From positions 1 through 64,000 of the forward strand of contig NZ_JTCM02000028.1 of the NCBI RefSeq assembly GCF_000817785.2: DNA of 64,000 bases, written 5' to 3'. Shown piece after piece: positions 43,179-51,999 of the stretch (position 1 is its first letter; every line of letters begins with the position of its first letter). The translations under genes were made by a program, and so were the position numbers. This DNA is from Hassallia byssoidea VB512170 (GTDB lineage: Bacteria > Cyanobacteriota > Cyanobacteriia > Cyanobacteriales > Nostocaceae). The notes beneath the pieces are model-generated. The model made no database searches. It saw only the letters and a list, made by a program, of their open reading frames with translations, and was not told the origin of the DNA.

Positions 43179-43601
43179 CTACTCTGACGTTCCCGGCGAA
43201 ATCCGTGCCCCAAGCTGAAAAAGCCGCCCAAGATCATCAGCGTTTCGCCACGTTTCAGTTATCTTACCGTCAGCAATCGAATGAATAAACATAGCCGTGA
43301 ACGTTTGCTGCTGACCATGACCGGGTATGCCAAAGAAACTTTCCTGGACGCAGGTGTTAGTTGCGCGCACGACAACTTTGTTACCCTCAGCAATTACGTC
43401 TTCAATCGTCCATTTCTGATCAATAGGTCCGATTGCATTAAAGAGTTTGCGAACTCCTTCCGGTCCAGGGGGCATTTCTGGCGCCCCACCGTGCATCGTC
43501 CAAGTTGGGGCAGTCATTGAGCAGATTTCCTCGATTTTGTGCTCGCTGATGAGTTCCAGCCACCGTCGAGCAATTATTTTGTTGTCCTCGATGGTAGACA
43601 T
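43179..43601 (-). CDS. SnoaL-like/ester-cyclase NTF2-fold protein
   Basis: This is a 140-residue single-domain protein of the SnoaL-like polyketide cyclase/ester cyclase group. It shows IARRWLELISEHKIEEI, a central PPGPEGVRKLFNAI, and TFTAMFIHSIADGKITETWRNADDLGRL, which is the strongest signature. These NTF2-fold proteins bind small hydrophobic molecules and some are enzymes; the substrate is unknown. No signal peptide. No biosynthetic genes lie nearby. Confidence 0.88.
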   Translation of the reverse strand: MSTIEDNKIIARRWLELISEHKIEEICSMTAPTWTMHGGAPEMPPGPEGVRKLFNAIGPIDQKWTIEDVIAEGNKVVVRATNTCVQESFFGIPGHGQQQTFTAMFIHSIADGKITETWRNADDLGRLFQLGARISPGTSE

Positions 43602-43930
43602 CGCTGATTCTCCTAAAGCTGAGATTATAAACTGAATTAAAAAAAGAACGCGAACCCTAACTTTTTATTAGACACATAATGTGCAGTATTGTCAAATTAC
43701 AGCGATTTTCAGGTAAATGAACTACATTATTTTTATCTCACGCCAAGGCAAGCCAGCGCCGTGCGGGGGTGGAGGAGTGAGGCGACTGGCGCGCAGAGGC
43801 GCAAAGGAAGAAACAAGAGTGTGGTCTAAATACATGAAAATTGCTGTAACCCAGAATTTCGCGGTTTGAATAATACAACAGATACCCTTACCCCTCCACA
43901 GCAAACGGGGAAGGGTAAAATGCTGAGATT
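43602..43930. other. Intergenic region with GC-rich repeat remnant
   Basis: This stretch of 329 bases has no gene. A GC-rich block at about 43740-43815 contains GCGCAGAGGCGCAAAGG, a well-known cyanobacterial repeat motif. CCCTTACCCCTCCACAGCAAACGGGGAAGGG (43887-43917), an imperfect inverted repeat, could end the tex transcript (minus strand). Confidence 0.6.
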
Positions 43931-46093
43931 CTACTGTTTAACAGCCTTCATTGACAAACCAATCCGTTTTAATTTTTCGTTAACTTCCATAACTCGGACT
44001 TTCACGACTTGTCCCACCTTCACGACTTTATTCGGATCGTCTACGAATCTATCAGCAAGTTGGGATATATGCACCAAACCATCTTGATGTACACCGATAT
44101 CGACAAATGCGCCAAAATTGGCGACGTTGGTAATGATACCTTCTAATTCCATCCCTGTTTTTAAATCAGAAATTTCTTTGATTCCTTCTTTGAAGGTGGC
44201 ATACTTAAATTCAGCACGCGGATCTCTTCCTGGCTTTTCTAGTTCGCTTTTGATGTCACGCAGGGTGGGTTCACCAATGGTATCGGTGACGTATTTTTTC
44301 AAGTTAGTTTTTTGCAACTTTTCGGCAATTTGCGTTACCTGTTGTAAGGGTACACCTAAATCGGATGCGATCGCCTGCACAACTGCGTAACTTTCTGGAT
44401 GCACTGCGGTATTATCTAAAGGATTGTCACCACCGCGAATGCGAAGAAAACCCGCTGCTTGTTCAAAGGCTTTTGGTCCCAATTTGGGAACTTTCAACAG
44501 TTGGCGGCGATTTTTAAATGCACCGTTTTCGTTACGATATTTAACAATATTATTCGCTACGGTTGAGGTAATTCCCGATACAAAAGTCAGAAGTTCTTTT
44601 GATGCGGTGTTCAAATCCACGCCAACATAGTTAACACAGCTTTCTACCGTTTCATCTAACTTCTTTTTCAACAACTTTTGATCGACATCATGTTGATATT
44701 GTCCCACACCAATAGATTTCGGGTCTATCTTCACAAGTTCTGCTAGTGGATCTTGCAAACGGCGCCCGATACTAATCGCACCGCGTACAGTAACATCTAA
44801 ATCGGGGAATTCTTCACCTGCAAGTTTGCTGGCAGAATATATAGATGCACCCGACTCATTTACCATTACTTTAATCGGCTTGCGTTCCATTGTTTGCAAA
44901 ACTTCCGAGACAAATTCTTCTGTCTCTCGCGAAGCTGTACCATTACCGATCGCAATCAATTCTATCTTATATTTTTCCATCAACTTTTTGATGGTTTGTG
45001 CAGCTTTGGCACGTTGTTCTGCTGCTTGGTGGGGAAACACCGCTTGATATTCTAAAAATTTCCCCGTTTCATCGAGTACTGCAACTTTGCATCCAGTTCT
45101 AAACCCCGGATCTATCGCCAAGGTTGGTTTCATACCCGCCGGCGCAGATAGTAATAACTCTCGCAGATTCGTTTCAAATGTTTTGATTGACTCAATATCT
45201 GCATAAAGTTTCTTTTCGGAAATTACCTCACTTATCAAAGATGTTTTCATCAGGCGATTGAATGCATCTTTCAGCATATCCTGATAAAAATTTCTAATTA
45301 CACGCTGCTTTGAGTGAATTTCCTGCGATTCTAAGTAAGAAAGTACCATATCTTCATCAAAGGCAATTTCAAACTGTAATATTTCTTCAGCTTCACCGCG
45401 ACACAAAGCCAGCATATTGTGCGGTGCGATATTTGGCACGCGAATTTTATAGTCGCGGTACATTTCAAACTTGGTTGTCCCTTCGGGATATTTATCTTTG
45501 ATGCGAGAGACAAATACTCCTTCTTCTAAGAGATATTCGCGCACATATGCCCGCAAAAAAGCTTTTTCTGCCACTTCTTCCGCTAAGATGTCAGCAGCGC
45601 CTTTGAGTGCTTCTTCTGCTGTCTTTACTCCCAAACTTTCGGAAATATACTTCGCAGCTTCTTCTTCTAGTGAAACCGCTACATTATTCTTAACATTTAG
45701 CGACTTGATAAACTGTGCTAAAGGTTCGAGTCCCTTTTCTCTAGCGATAGTGGCACGAGTGCGTCGCTTTGGTCGATAGGGTAAGTATAAATCCTCAAGC
45801 TCAGTTTTTTGTAAGCAGAATTCAATTTTTGCTTTCAGTTCATCAGTGAGTTTACCTTGTTCGGCGATCGCTTTCAAAATCGCCGCTTTCCTTTCTTCCA
45901 GTTCCTGTAAGTAAGTATACCTATCCGCAACATCACGCAATTGCACTTCATTCATCTCGTCGGTGCGCTCTTTGCGGTAACGTGCAATAAAGGGAATCGT
46001 CGCACCCTCCGCTAATAGTTCCAGCGCGTTTTGCACCTGATAAAGTTTAAGGTCTAGTTCAGTTGCCAATAATTGAGGAATGTTCAGCATCAA
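43931..46093 (-). CDS. tex: Tex-family S1 RNA-binding protein
   Basis: This is a 720-residue Tex (YhgF/Spt6-like) protein. It has the N-terminal helical domain (IPFIARYRKERTDEMNEVQL), the YqgF nuclease-like domain (LAIDPGFRTGCKVAVLD), tandem helix-hairpin-helix motifs (NTASKELLTFVSGI, VPKLGPKAFEQAAGFLRI) and a C-terminal S1 domain (GIITNVANFGAFVDIGVHQDG). It binds nucleic acid and affects transcription. The N-terminal pair MM gives two possible starts; I keep the first. The stop codon is separated by about 10 bp from the GGGAAGGG region. Confidence 0.96.
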   Translation of the reverse strand: MMLNIPQLLATELDLKLYQVQNALELLAEGATIPFIARYRKERTDEMNEVQLRDVADRYTYLQELEERKAAILKAIAEQGKLTDELKAKIEFCLQKTELEDLYLPYRPKRRTRATIAREKGLEPLAQFIKSLNVKNNVAVSLEEEAAKYISESLGVKTAEEALKGAADILAEEVAEKAFLRAYVREYLLEEGVFVSRIKDKYPEGTTKFEMYRDYKIRVPNIAPHNMLALCRGEAEEILQFEIAFDEDMVLSYLESQEIHSKQRVIRNFYQDMLKDAFNRLMKTSLISEVISEKKLYADIESIKTFETNLRELLLSAPAGMKPTLAIDPGFRTGCKVAVLDETGKFLEYQAVFPHQAAEQRAKAAQTIKKLMEKYKIELIAIGNGTASRETEEFVSEVLQTMERKPIKVMVNESGASIYSASKLAGEEFPDLDVTVRGAISIGRRLQDPLAELVKIDPKSIGVGQYQHDVDQKLLKKKLDETVESCVNYVGVDLNTASKELLTFVSGITSTVANNIVKYRNENGAFKNRRQLLKVPKLGPKAFEQAAGFLRIRGGDNPLDNTAVHPESYAVVQAIASDLGVPLQQVTQIAEKLQKTNLKKYVTDTIGEPTLRDIKSELEKPGRDPRAEFKYATFKEGIKEISDLKTGMELEGIITNVANFGAFVDIGVHQDGLVHISQLADRFVDDPNKVVKVGQVVKVRVMEVNEKLKRIGLSMKAVKQ

Positions 46094-46324
46094 GTGTTAA
46101 GGAGGGAAAATATATTTCTAAGGTAATATGCCAATTGGCTGTTTCAGCGCAAGCATTAAGTGTTAAGCTAAGTTACATTACGATTCCGGAATTTCTATTT
46201 TATACGTTGTTGTTTGAGATTAGGTATTGTACTGAAAACATTTTTGGATGTAAAGTAAGTACAGTTACCGGAAATCTTTATATTCGAGAAAGCAACGTAC
46301 TTCTAGTGCAGAGGTTTGTTAAAA
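46094..46324. other. Divergent intergenic region
   Basis: About 230 bases lie between tex and the small membrane gene. It is AT-rich, without a recognisable operator. Confidence 0.4.
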
Positions 46325-46585
46325 ATGGCTTTGTCTTTTTTGATACCACTCTTTACAGGCTTGATAACTGGTTACATCTTTAAGAAAGGTGTCGATGAAA
46401 TCGCCTACTTTGCAGGCATACTTGCAGTTATCAGCTTAATTATAAGTTTGGTCTTAGCTCCTTGGCAGATTCAGCTTTTATTGCTAATTGTTGTTCTCAT
46501 TACTACTCAGATACTTTTAGAAAAAAATGAGTACAAAATGAAGCAATACCAAAACAACCAAAATCAAATAAATTCTAGCAGCTAG
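46325..46585 (+). CDS. Small two-helix membrane protein
   Basis: This is an 86-residue protein with two or three hydrophobic segments (SFLIPLFTGLITGYIF; FAGILAVISLIISLVL; QLLLLIVVLITTQILL) and a polar Asn/Gln-rich tail. I do not recognise the family. I choose the ATG at 46325 (MALSFLIPL) over that at 46316, as it fits a membrane protein start. It stands alone between tex and a tandem repeat. Confidence 0.6.
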   Translation: MALSFLIPLFTGLITGYIFKKGVDEIAYFAGILAVISLIISLVLAPWQIQLLLLIVVLITTQILLEKNEYKMKQYQNNQNQINSSS

Positions 46586-46688
46586 AAAAAAATATTTTTT
46601 ATTTAAATTCTCATATCCGGCAAATCAACAGTAATAGAAAACTGTAATAGATGATTATGGCGATTTATCGGATATGATATCACACATA

Positions 46689-46783
46689 TTGTACAGACGT
46701 GACGCCATTGTACAGACGTGATGCCATTGTACAGACGTGACGCCATTGTACAGACGTGACGCCATTGTACAGACGTGACGCCG
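46689..46783. repeat. Five tandem copies of a 19-bp unit
   Basis: The unit TTGTACAGACGTGACGCCA is repeated five times in perfect 19-bp register (46689-46783) with two changes. A following GGAACGTCTCTACC matches the end of ACGTCTCTAC repeats at about 59725-59745, 59939-59969 and 62930-62985, so this is a member of the GACGT family that expanded in tandem. Confidence 0.95.
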
Positions 46784-46803
46784 GAACGTCTCTACCAGGC
46801 TAA

Positions 46804-48174
46804 TTAATTACAAGCAGTATCGCATCTATGGACTTTTGCCCAAACTTTTTTGGCAAGTGGAGTGTTATTGGAAGTTAGAGATTCTACTTTAATAATCTTT
46901 ACTTTCTCTCTTGGCTTAAGAACAGCTACTTCTTTATAATTAAAGTTAGCTGCATTTGGTTTATTCTTCCTCAACCTTACGCCTGGTTTAACAGTTACAG
47001 TTACTATTGACCCTACTGATGGCACAACAGAAGAATTAGTATACTGTGAACCTTTGATAAAACGTTTTCCAATCAATGTAGAATCGGAAGCGTTGTTGAT
47101 ATTACCTAGAAAAATCCAACCTTGATTAACTGTTTCTGGTTTATCTACGGTTGGACTTATACTTTGATTAAATTCTAATGCTTGTGTTCCTAAAAATTGT
47201 TCTTTTGGACTTAATCCTAAAGATACACCCATAAAAGTTATAGTAACTGCTCCGAGAATAATTCCAGTAATTGTTTGAATTTTTTGGGGTTTAGGCTGGT
47301 GAGCAATTTCTTCTTGCCTTTGTTGAATATTATACTCAATCGCTTTTACGTCTGTGTTGGGATTATTATATGGTTGTAAATAATTTAAGTTTTGTTTTGG
47401 CTGGTTAACAGCATTATTAAAAAATAGCTTTTGGCTTGGTTGCACTGTAGCCTGCGGTTCATCTGGCTTGCTGTTGCGATTATGAAATAACTCCACTTGT
47501 TCAGTATCTTTTACCGCTTCTACACTTGTTTGGGAGGGTTTGACCTCCTCGACAGTATCTTTTACCGCTGATTCTACACTGTTTGCTGTTACCTGCTCAA
47601 GTGTATCTTTTACCGCTGATTCTACACTGTTTGCTGTTACCTCCTCGACAGTATCTTTTACCGCTGATTCTACACTGTTTGCTGTTACCTGCTCAAGTGT
47701 ATCTTTTAGTGCTGATTCTACAGTATTTACAGTTTGCTTAACAGCCTCAGCTACATTATTAGCCGCACCAACTACAGATGGCTTGACCTCATCAACTGTA
47801 TCTCTAACTGCATTTACTACACCAACTACAGATGGCTTGACCTCTTCAACTGTATCCTTGAGTGCATTGCTTACACCGCTTACACTGTCGTTAACAGTCT
47901 CAGTTACACTTTTGGCTGCGATCGCTACACTTTCTATAGTGCTGATAGCGCGGTTAATACGTTCAGCTGTACCCTTCCCGACCAAAGCACCAGCTGCTGC
48001 GCCGACTGCACAACCAAAAACTCCGCCAACTTTGCGACCGAGTAAACCACCAATTGCCGCTCCAACTAACCCACCACCTATACCTGTAGAATGATGCGCG
48101 TATTGCTTTGTAATGCAGTTAGGGTTTTGGTCATTGATATTAACAGGCTGCTTGCGATCGCTCATACTAACCAA
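46804..48174 (-). CDS. Glycine-zipper, amphipathic-repeat protein with membrane segment and SH3-like C-terminus
   Basis: This 456-residue protein is the last of three related genes. The N-terminus has a glycine zipper (GIGGGLVGAAIGGLLGRKVG, GCAVGAAAGALVGKGTAERI). Residues about 75-215 are amphipathic repeats with the unit DTVEEVKPS or a 16-residue block (NSVESAVKDTVEEVTA) in about four near-identical 48-bp copies. A disordered Asn/Gln-rich part and one transmembrane segment (TITGIILGAVTITFMGVSLG, about 303-322) follow. The C-terminal 100 residues (VKPGVRLRKN, AVLKPREKVKIIKVES) look like a bacterial SH3 domain. The topology would place the SH3 domain outside. The function is unknown; LEA-like stress or membrane shaping is inference. 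Confidence 0.75.
   Translation of the reverse strand: MVSMSDRKQPVNINDQNPNCITKQYAHHSTGIGGGLVGAAIGGLLGRKVGGVFGCAVGAAAGALVGKGTAERINRAISTIESVAIAAKSVTETVNDSVSGVSNALKDTVEEVKPSVVGVVNAVRDTVDEVKPSVVGAANNVAEAVKQTVNTVESALKDTLEQVTANSVESAVKDTVEEVTANSVESAVKDTLEQVTANSVESAVKDTVEEVKPSQTSVEAVKDTEQVELFHNRNSKPDEPQATVQPSQKLFFNNAVNQPKQNLNYLQPYNNPNTDVKAIEYNIQQRQEEIAHQPKPQKIQTITGIILGAVTITFMGVSLGLSPKEQFLGTQALEFNQSISPTVDKPETVNQGWIFLGNINNASDSTLIGKRFIKGSQYTNSSVVPSVGSIVTVTVKPGVRLRKNKPNAANFNYKEVAVLKPREKVKIIKVESLTSNNTPLAKKVWAKVHRCDTACN
47551..47742. repeat. 48-bp tandem repeat within a gene
   Basis: Near-identical 48-bp units starting GTATCTTTTACCGCTGATTC encode 16-residue blocks of the 46804-48174 gene. About four copies are visible. 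The near-identity at DNA level indicates recent expansion or gene conversion. Confidence 0.88.
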
Positions 48175-48273
48175 ATTAATAACGACATTTTACATTCCTG
48201 CTAATTGTGCATCAGTTTTTGGTTGTAGGCAAACAAAATAAATTACAAAGGTGGGAATTGCCCACCCTTGGCT

Positions 48274-48873
48274 TTACTCTTGGTTTTCCACTGGAACTAA
48301 AATGTAAGCCGTCTGGTTATTAGGTACATTGACGCTCTCACTACCAGATGGCTTGACATCTTCAACTGCACTCTTAGCTACATCCACTGTACCTTTAATC
48401 GTGTCGTTAACGCCCTTAGCTGCACCCTTGACGATCTCCGCTGTATTTTTGACAGTGCTGTTAACACCGATAGCTGCACCGCTGACAGTATCCACTGTAT
48501 TTTTTACAGTGTCATTAACGCCCAAAGCTGTACCCTTGACAGCAGTGGCTACATCTTCAACGCTGTCGTCAACACCCTCAGCTACAGTATTTATTGCGGT
48601 TCCAATATCTTTTACAGTTTGGTTAAAACCCTCAGCAGCACCTTTGACTGTGTTGCCGACATTTTTTACAGTCTGATTAACTTTTTCGGCTGTACCCTTA
48701 ATAGCTAAAGCACCAGCTAAAGCACCTAACGCAGCACCAACGAGTGTTCCTAGCGCTATTTTATTGAAAGCCTCATTTGTTTTTTTCTCTACTTCATAAC
48801 TATCAGCTTGATCTATAACGGGATCAATATTTTCTTCAGACCGATCCAAAAGCTGCTGGTTTCCATTGTTCAT
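48274..48873 (-). CDS. Glycine-zipper amphipathic-repeat protein (middle gene)
   Basis: This 199-residue protein is a short relative of its neighbours. A glycine zipper (ALGTLVGAALGALAGALAIK, about 40-60) is followed by 11-residue-like repeats (GTAEKVNQTVKNVGNTVKGA; DTVKNTVDTVSGAAIGVN; STVKNTAEIVKGAAKGVN) to about 175. The repeats predict long amphipathic helices of LEA/apolipoprotein type. There is no transmembrane segment outside the zipper and no enzyme motif. It lies 99 bp upstream of the 46804-48174 gene and is probably co-transcribed. Confidence 0.75.
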   Translation of the reverse strand: MNNGNQQLLDRSEENIDPVIDQADSYEVEKKTNEAFNKIALGTLVGAALGALAGALAIKGTAEKVNQTVKNVGNTVKGAAEGFNQTVKDIGTAINTVAEGVDDSVEDVATAVKGTALGVNDTVKNTVDTVSGAAIGVNSTVKNTAEIVKGAAKGVNDTIKGTVDVAKSAVEDVKPSGSESVNVPNNQTAYILVPVENQE

Positions 48874-49126
48874 AATCGTTTCCTCTTAGGCAAAACTGAA
48901 TTAATTTTTATTTAGCTACACAATAAAAGGCGAAAGCTTCACCTTTTTTGTTTGATTTGACATTTCAGTGGTGAAAATCCTGCCTCATTGGTATAACTTG
49001 GGAGTTTTCTATGTTTGCAGGTAGTCCTAAAAATGCAAGGAAAAAACTGTGGTTTATCCTGACATTTCTAAGACTACCTTCATTTATTGTCTAGGTTTGA
49101 TTTCTGACTTTCCGAATGTCGGTTGT

Positions 49127-50305
49127 CTATTTGTATTCATCAAACCGAGCAATTTCTTCCTCAAGCGACTCGTCTTGAGAAGTTCTTAAGACTCCCGCAT
49201 CTGATGGCAGGATTAGGTCAACTTCAGGTCGTGGCTGCTCTTGGGTAGAAACGTAGATCATCGGTGTACGATCCATCTGGGTTTGATCGTTGTTCTGCTG
49301 ATTGCTGGCAAACGTCCGATCTTGATATTGATTGCCCTGATTTTCTAATGACTTGGTGGCATCATCCGCTGCACCTTGTACAGCTTGGTTAACACCTTGC
49401 GCTGTATTTTGTACCGCGTCGATTGTACCTACTGCGCTTTGTTTAGCTGTCTCAGCGGCACTGTTTACTGTATCCTTTGTTGCCTGTGCTGCACCTTGTA
49501 CAGCTTGGTTAACACCCTGCGCTGTACTCTGTACTGCGTCCAACGTACCTGCTACGGTTTGCTTGGCTACGTCCGCTCCTGCTTGTACAACTTGACCAAC
49601 ACCTTCGGCTGTATTCTGTACTGCGTCGATTGTACCCGCTACAGTTTGCTTGGCTAAGTCAGCGGCACCCTCTGCGGTGTCTACTGCACCACCTACAACA
49701 GCTTCGGTAGCACCTTCAGCGACACTCTTTGCCGCTTCTCCTAGACCTTTTGCTGTCTGACCAAGACCTTCACCAATAGTCTTTGATGCATCTCCTAAAC
49801 CTTTTAGAGCAGTGTTAAAGCCCTGAGCTATTCTTTTACCAGCCCAAGCACCAGCTAATGAACCCAAGGTACCACCAATGAGTCCACCTATCAATGCTCT
49901 AGTTAATGCCGGATTTATATTTTTGTTTTGTTGTTCAGCGTTAACTGAAGGAGAATTTGCTTGTGTATTTACCCCAGCATTTATGTTTGCAGAACCAGCA
50001 TTAGGTTGACCGGTGGTTACGCGGTTAACATCTTGGTTTCCATAGTTTGCGGAACCCGAATAAGGTTGACCTGTTGGGCGGTTAACATCTTGGTTTCCAT
50101 AGTTTGCGGAACCAGATAATGGTTGACCAGCTACGCGGTTAACATCTTGGTTTCCATAATTTGTGGAACCAGAATAACTTTGATCGCTGCCTACCCGGTT
50201 AACATCTTGGTTTCCATAATTTGTCGAACCAGATAATGGTCGATCGCTAACTACGCGGTTTGCATTTTCATCTTGCTGATTTAAATCCTGTCTGTTCTGA
50301 ACCAT
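49127..50305 (-). CDS. Glycine-zipper amphipathic-repeat protein with N-terminal NYGNQDVNR repeats (first gene)
   Basis: This 392-residue protein leads the cluster. Residues about 18-105 hold five copies of a 20-22-residue unit with core NYGNQDVNR, followed by G/S/Q-P-S-G-S. The zipper is at about 140-165 (IGGLIGGTLGSLAGAWAGKR). Then come amphipathic repeats (AKQTVAGTIDAVQNTAEGVG; AKQTVAGTLDAVQSTAQGVN; TKDTVNSAAETAKQSAVGT) to about 325. The C-terminus is acidic and charged (EESLEEEIARFDEYK). Low complexity suggests a disordered, hydration-type protein. The 253-bp gap to the middle gene could hold a second promoter. Confidence 0.75.
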   Translation of the reverse strand: MVQNRQDLNQQDENANRVVSDRPLSGSTNYGNQDVNRVGSDQSYSGSTNYGNQDVNRVAGQPLSGSANYGNQDVNRPTGQPYSGSANYGNQDVNRVTTGQPNAGSANINAGVNTQANSPSVNAEQQNKNINPALTRALIGGLIGGTLGSLAGAWAGKRIAQGFNTALKGLGDASKTIGEGLGQTAKGLGEAAKSVAEGATEAVVGGAVDTAEGAADLAKQTVAGTIDAVQNTAEGVGQVVQAGADVAKQTVAGTLDAVQSTAQGVNQAVQGAAQATKDTVNSAAETAKQSAVGTIDAVQNTAQGVNQAVQGAADDATKSLENQGNQYQDRTFASNQQNNDQTQMDRTPMIYVSTQEQPRPEVDLILPSDAGVLRTSQDESLEEEIARFDEYK

Positions 50306-50616
50306 AATAATGAACTCCTTAAGTAAAAGGTTTACCGCCGATATCTAAATTGTTTATCCAGGGCTAATCTAACAATTAAACATAACAAGTTAACCGCTCT
50401 AAAGGCAGACATACCAAATTACTAAGTCTGTCTGAAGTTGCAATTACATAAGTATTAAATTTGATAACAATTTCTTAGAAATTAATGTGTTGTTTGTACA
50501 TAAATAGTTTACAAATCAGTCAAGTTATTAAGTCTCTTTTTGTACCAGTAATTTAAGCGATCGCCTATACAAACTATCTTCATAATGAAGGCAGAAAGAA
50601 GAAAAAGTGAATATAC
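50306..50616. other. Upstream region of the glycine-zipper cluster
   Basis: This stretch of 311 bases contains the likely promoter of the three-gene cluster. It is AT-rich and includes one HIP1 site (50558-50565). I saw no known stress-regulator motif. Confidence 0.5.
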
Positions 50617-51132
50617 TTAAGTAGATTTGTTTTCTTCGTAACTAATAACTTTTTCTTGATGTTTTCTTAACAACTGAAGATATTTTTCGTTGGTTTTGGC
50701 TTGTATCCATTTTTCTTTAAATATCGCTGCGGATTCGGCTTTCACTGGGTCTACTTCATAAGGTAAGATATCTTTTCGCGCTTGCAGTTGTGCTGATGGT
50801 GAAGTTTCTTTTTGCGGGTTGGTTTTGTATTTTCTGCCACTTTTGTGATTAGCATAACGACGCGATCGCGTATAACCCATTTGAATAAACTTTCGCGCCA
50901 TATCTGCACCGACAAAATCATCTTGTTCCAGATAAGCAAGAAACATTTCGTAGATTTTTTCACTCGACTCTCTGGCAATATCCGGAGTCTTAAACCGCCA
51001 ATAAGGAAGAATTTCTGATTTGTAGGGTTCTACTAAAAGTACACCCTGTTCGCCTTTGCCAACGCGATACAGTTCTGGATGTTGGCGAAAGTCGATATTC
51101 TTAAAGTCTAAAGAATAATCAAATTGCATCAT
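50617..51132 (-). CDS. DUF4385 family protein
   Basis: This 171-residue protein matches DUF4385: DYSLDFKNIDFRQHPELYRVGKGEQGVLL, then VGADMARKFIQMGYTRSRRYANHKSGRKY, the strongest signature. The function is unknown; phage and bacterial members exist. The C-terminal third is polar and helical. A second ATG one codon in (MQFDYS) may be the true start. It lies upstream of the glycine-zipper cluster, same strand, but separated by 311 bp. Confidence 0.88.
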   Translation of the reverse strand: MMQFDYSLDFKNIDFRQHPELYRVGKGEQGVLLVEPYKSEILPYWRFKTPDIARESSEKIYEMFLAYLEQDDFVGADMARKFIQMGYTRSRRYANHKSGRKYKTNPQKETSPSAQLQARKDILPYEVDPVKAESAAIFKEKWIQAKTNEKYLQLLRKHQEKVISYEENKST

Positions 51133-51199
51133 CGCTTTTTATGATGAATAATAAGCTTTAATATTAATTCTATGTGAGGTTGCGTTTTATTCACCGACA

Positions 51200-51330
51200 G
51201 GCTAAAGCCTGCGGCGTTGTGCGTACCAAGTCCGCGATTAGGCGGATGGAGCGTCTACAATTGGTTGGGGTTTGAATCCCCAACGAAAATGTTCCTTCTG
51301 CCTTCTGCCTTCTGCCTTCTGCCTTCTTCA
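51200..51330. repeat. Hairpin repeats and CTTCTGC heptamers
   Basis: Hairpins CAGGCTAAAGCCTG (51199-51212) and GTTGGGGTTTGAATCCCCAAC (51264-51284) are followed by four or five CTTCTGC heptamers (51295-51327) immediately before the VOC gene. The tRNA-like GGTTTGAATCCCC string is only part of a hairpin. Confidence 0.8.
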
Positions 51331-51346
51331 AAAATTGAGTCATACC

Positions 51347-51817
51347 ATGCTTCCTAGCACCGCTTCCAATCCTACCCTTGTCGCCGGAAATCTGCGCCGC
51401 GTACATCATATTGCTCTAAATGTGCATGATATGCAAGCTTCCCGCCACTTTTACAGCACAATTTTGGGTTTGCATGAACTTACAGGGGAAGAAGTTCCGA
51501 AAACCTTAGTTGAGTTGGTAGCACAAGGTAAAGTTGCCAACTTCGTTACTCCAGATGGGACAATCCTCGATTTATTTTGGGAACCGGAATTATCACCACC
51601 CGATCCAAATCCAGAACAGACGTTTACTAGAGCATATCATTTGGCGTTTGACATCGAGCCGCAATTATTTGAGCGAGCGGTGACAGTATTAAGAGAGAAT
51701 AAAATAGCGATCGCACACGGTCCAGTCACCCGTCCCACAGGTAGAGGCGTGTATTTTTACGACCCCGATGGCTTTATGATTGAAATTCGTTGCGATCCGG
51801 ATGATGTAAATGGGTAA
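51347..51817 (+). CDS. VOC-superfamily (glyoxalase/bleomycin resistance-type) protein
   Basis: This 156-residue protein has the paired betaalphabeta modules of the vicinal-oxygen-chelate fold: RRVHHIALNVHDMQASRHFYS at the start, YHLAFDIEPQLFERAV and GRGVYFYDPDGFMIEIRC at the end, with metal-ligand-type His and Glu. Substrate is unknown (dioxygenase, glyoxalase or resistance protein). A longer frame from 51272 translates STRR DNA (CLLPSAFCLL) and is not credible, so I take the ATG at 51347. It is monocistronic. Confidence 0.9.
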   Translation: MLPSTASNPTLVAGNLRRVHHIALNVHDMQASRHFYSTILGLHELTGEEVPKTLVELVAQGKVANFVTPDGTILDLFWEPELSPPDPNPEQTFTRAYHLAFDIEPQLFERAVTVLRENKIAIAHGPVTRPTGRGVYFYDPDGFMIEIRCDPDDVNG

Positions 51818-51995
51818 TGGGGAGTGGGGAATGGGGAGTGGGGAGTGGGGAGTGGGGAATGGGGAGTGGGGAGTGGGGAGTGGGGAGTGGGGAGTGGGGA
51901 ATGGGGAATGGGGAGTGGGGAGTGGAAAAAACAATTAGCAATTAGCAATTAGCAATTAGCAATTACCAATTAGCAACCAACAACCAACAACTAAC
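51813..51995. repeat. STRR block (GGGGAGT, CAATTAG, CCAACAA)
   Basis: About fifteen GGGGAGT/GGGGAAT heptamers begin at the VOC gene's stop codon. They change at 51925 to CAATTAG and then CCAACAA heptamers, which run to within 4 bp of the next start codon. The entire gap is repeat, so the next gene's leader and ribosome site must lie within it. Confidence 0.93.
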
Positions 51996-51999
51996 AACT

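Noticed and set aside
47540-48094. 184-codon + strand frame antisense to the repeat protein gene
   Set aside because: Serine/threonine-rich mirror of the amphipathic repeats; the minus frame has zipper, membrane and SH3-like parts.
51264-51284. GGTTTGAATCCCC string that looks like a tRNA T-loop
   Set aside because: It is the loop side of a simple GTTGGGG/CCCCAAC hairpin; no acceptor, D or anticodon arms nearby.
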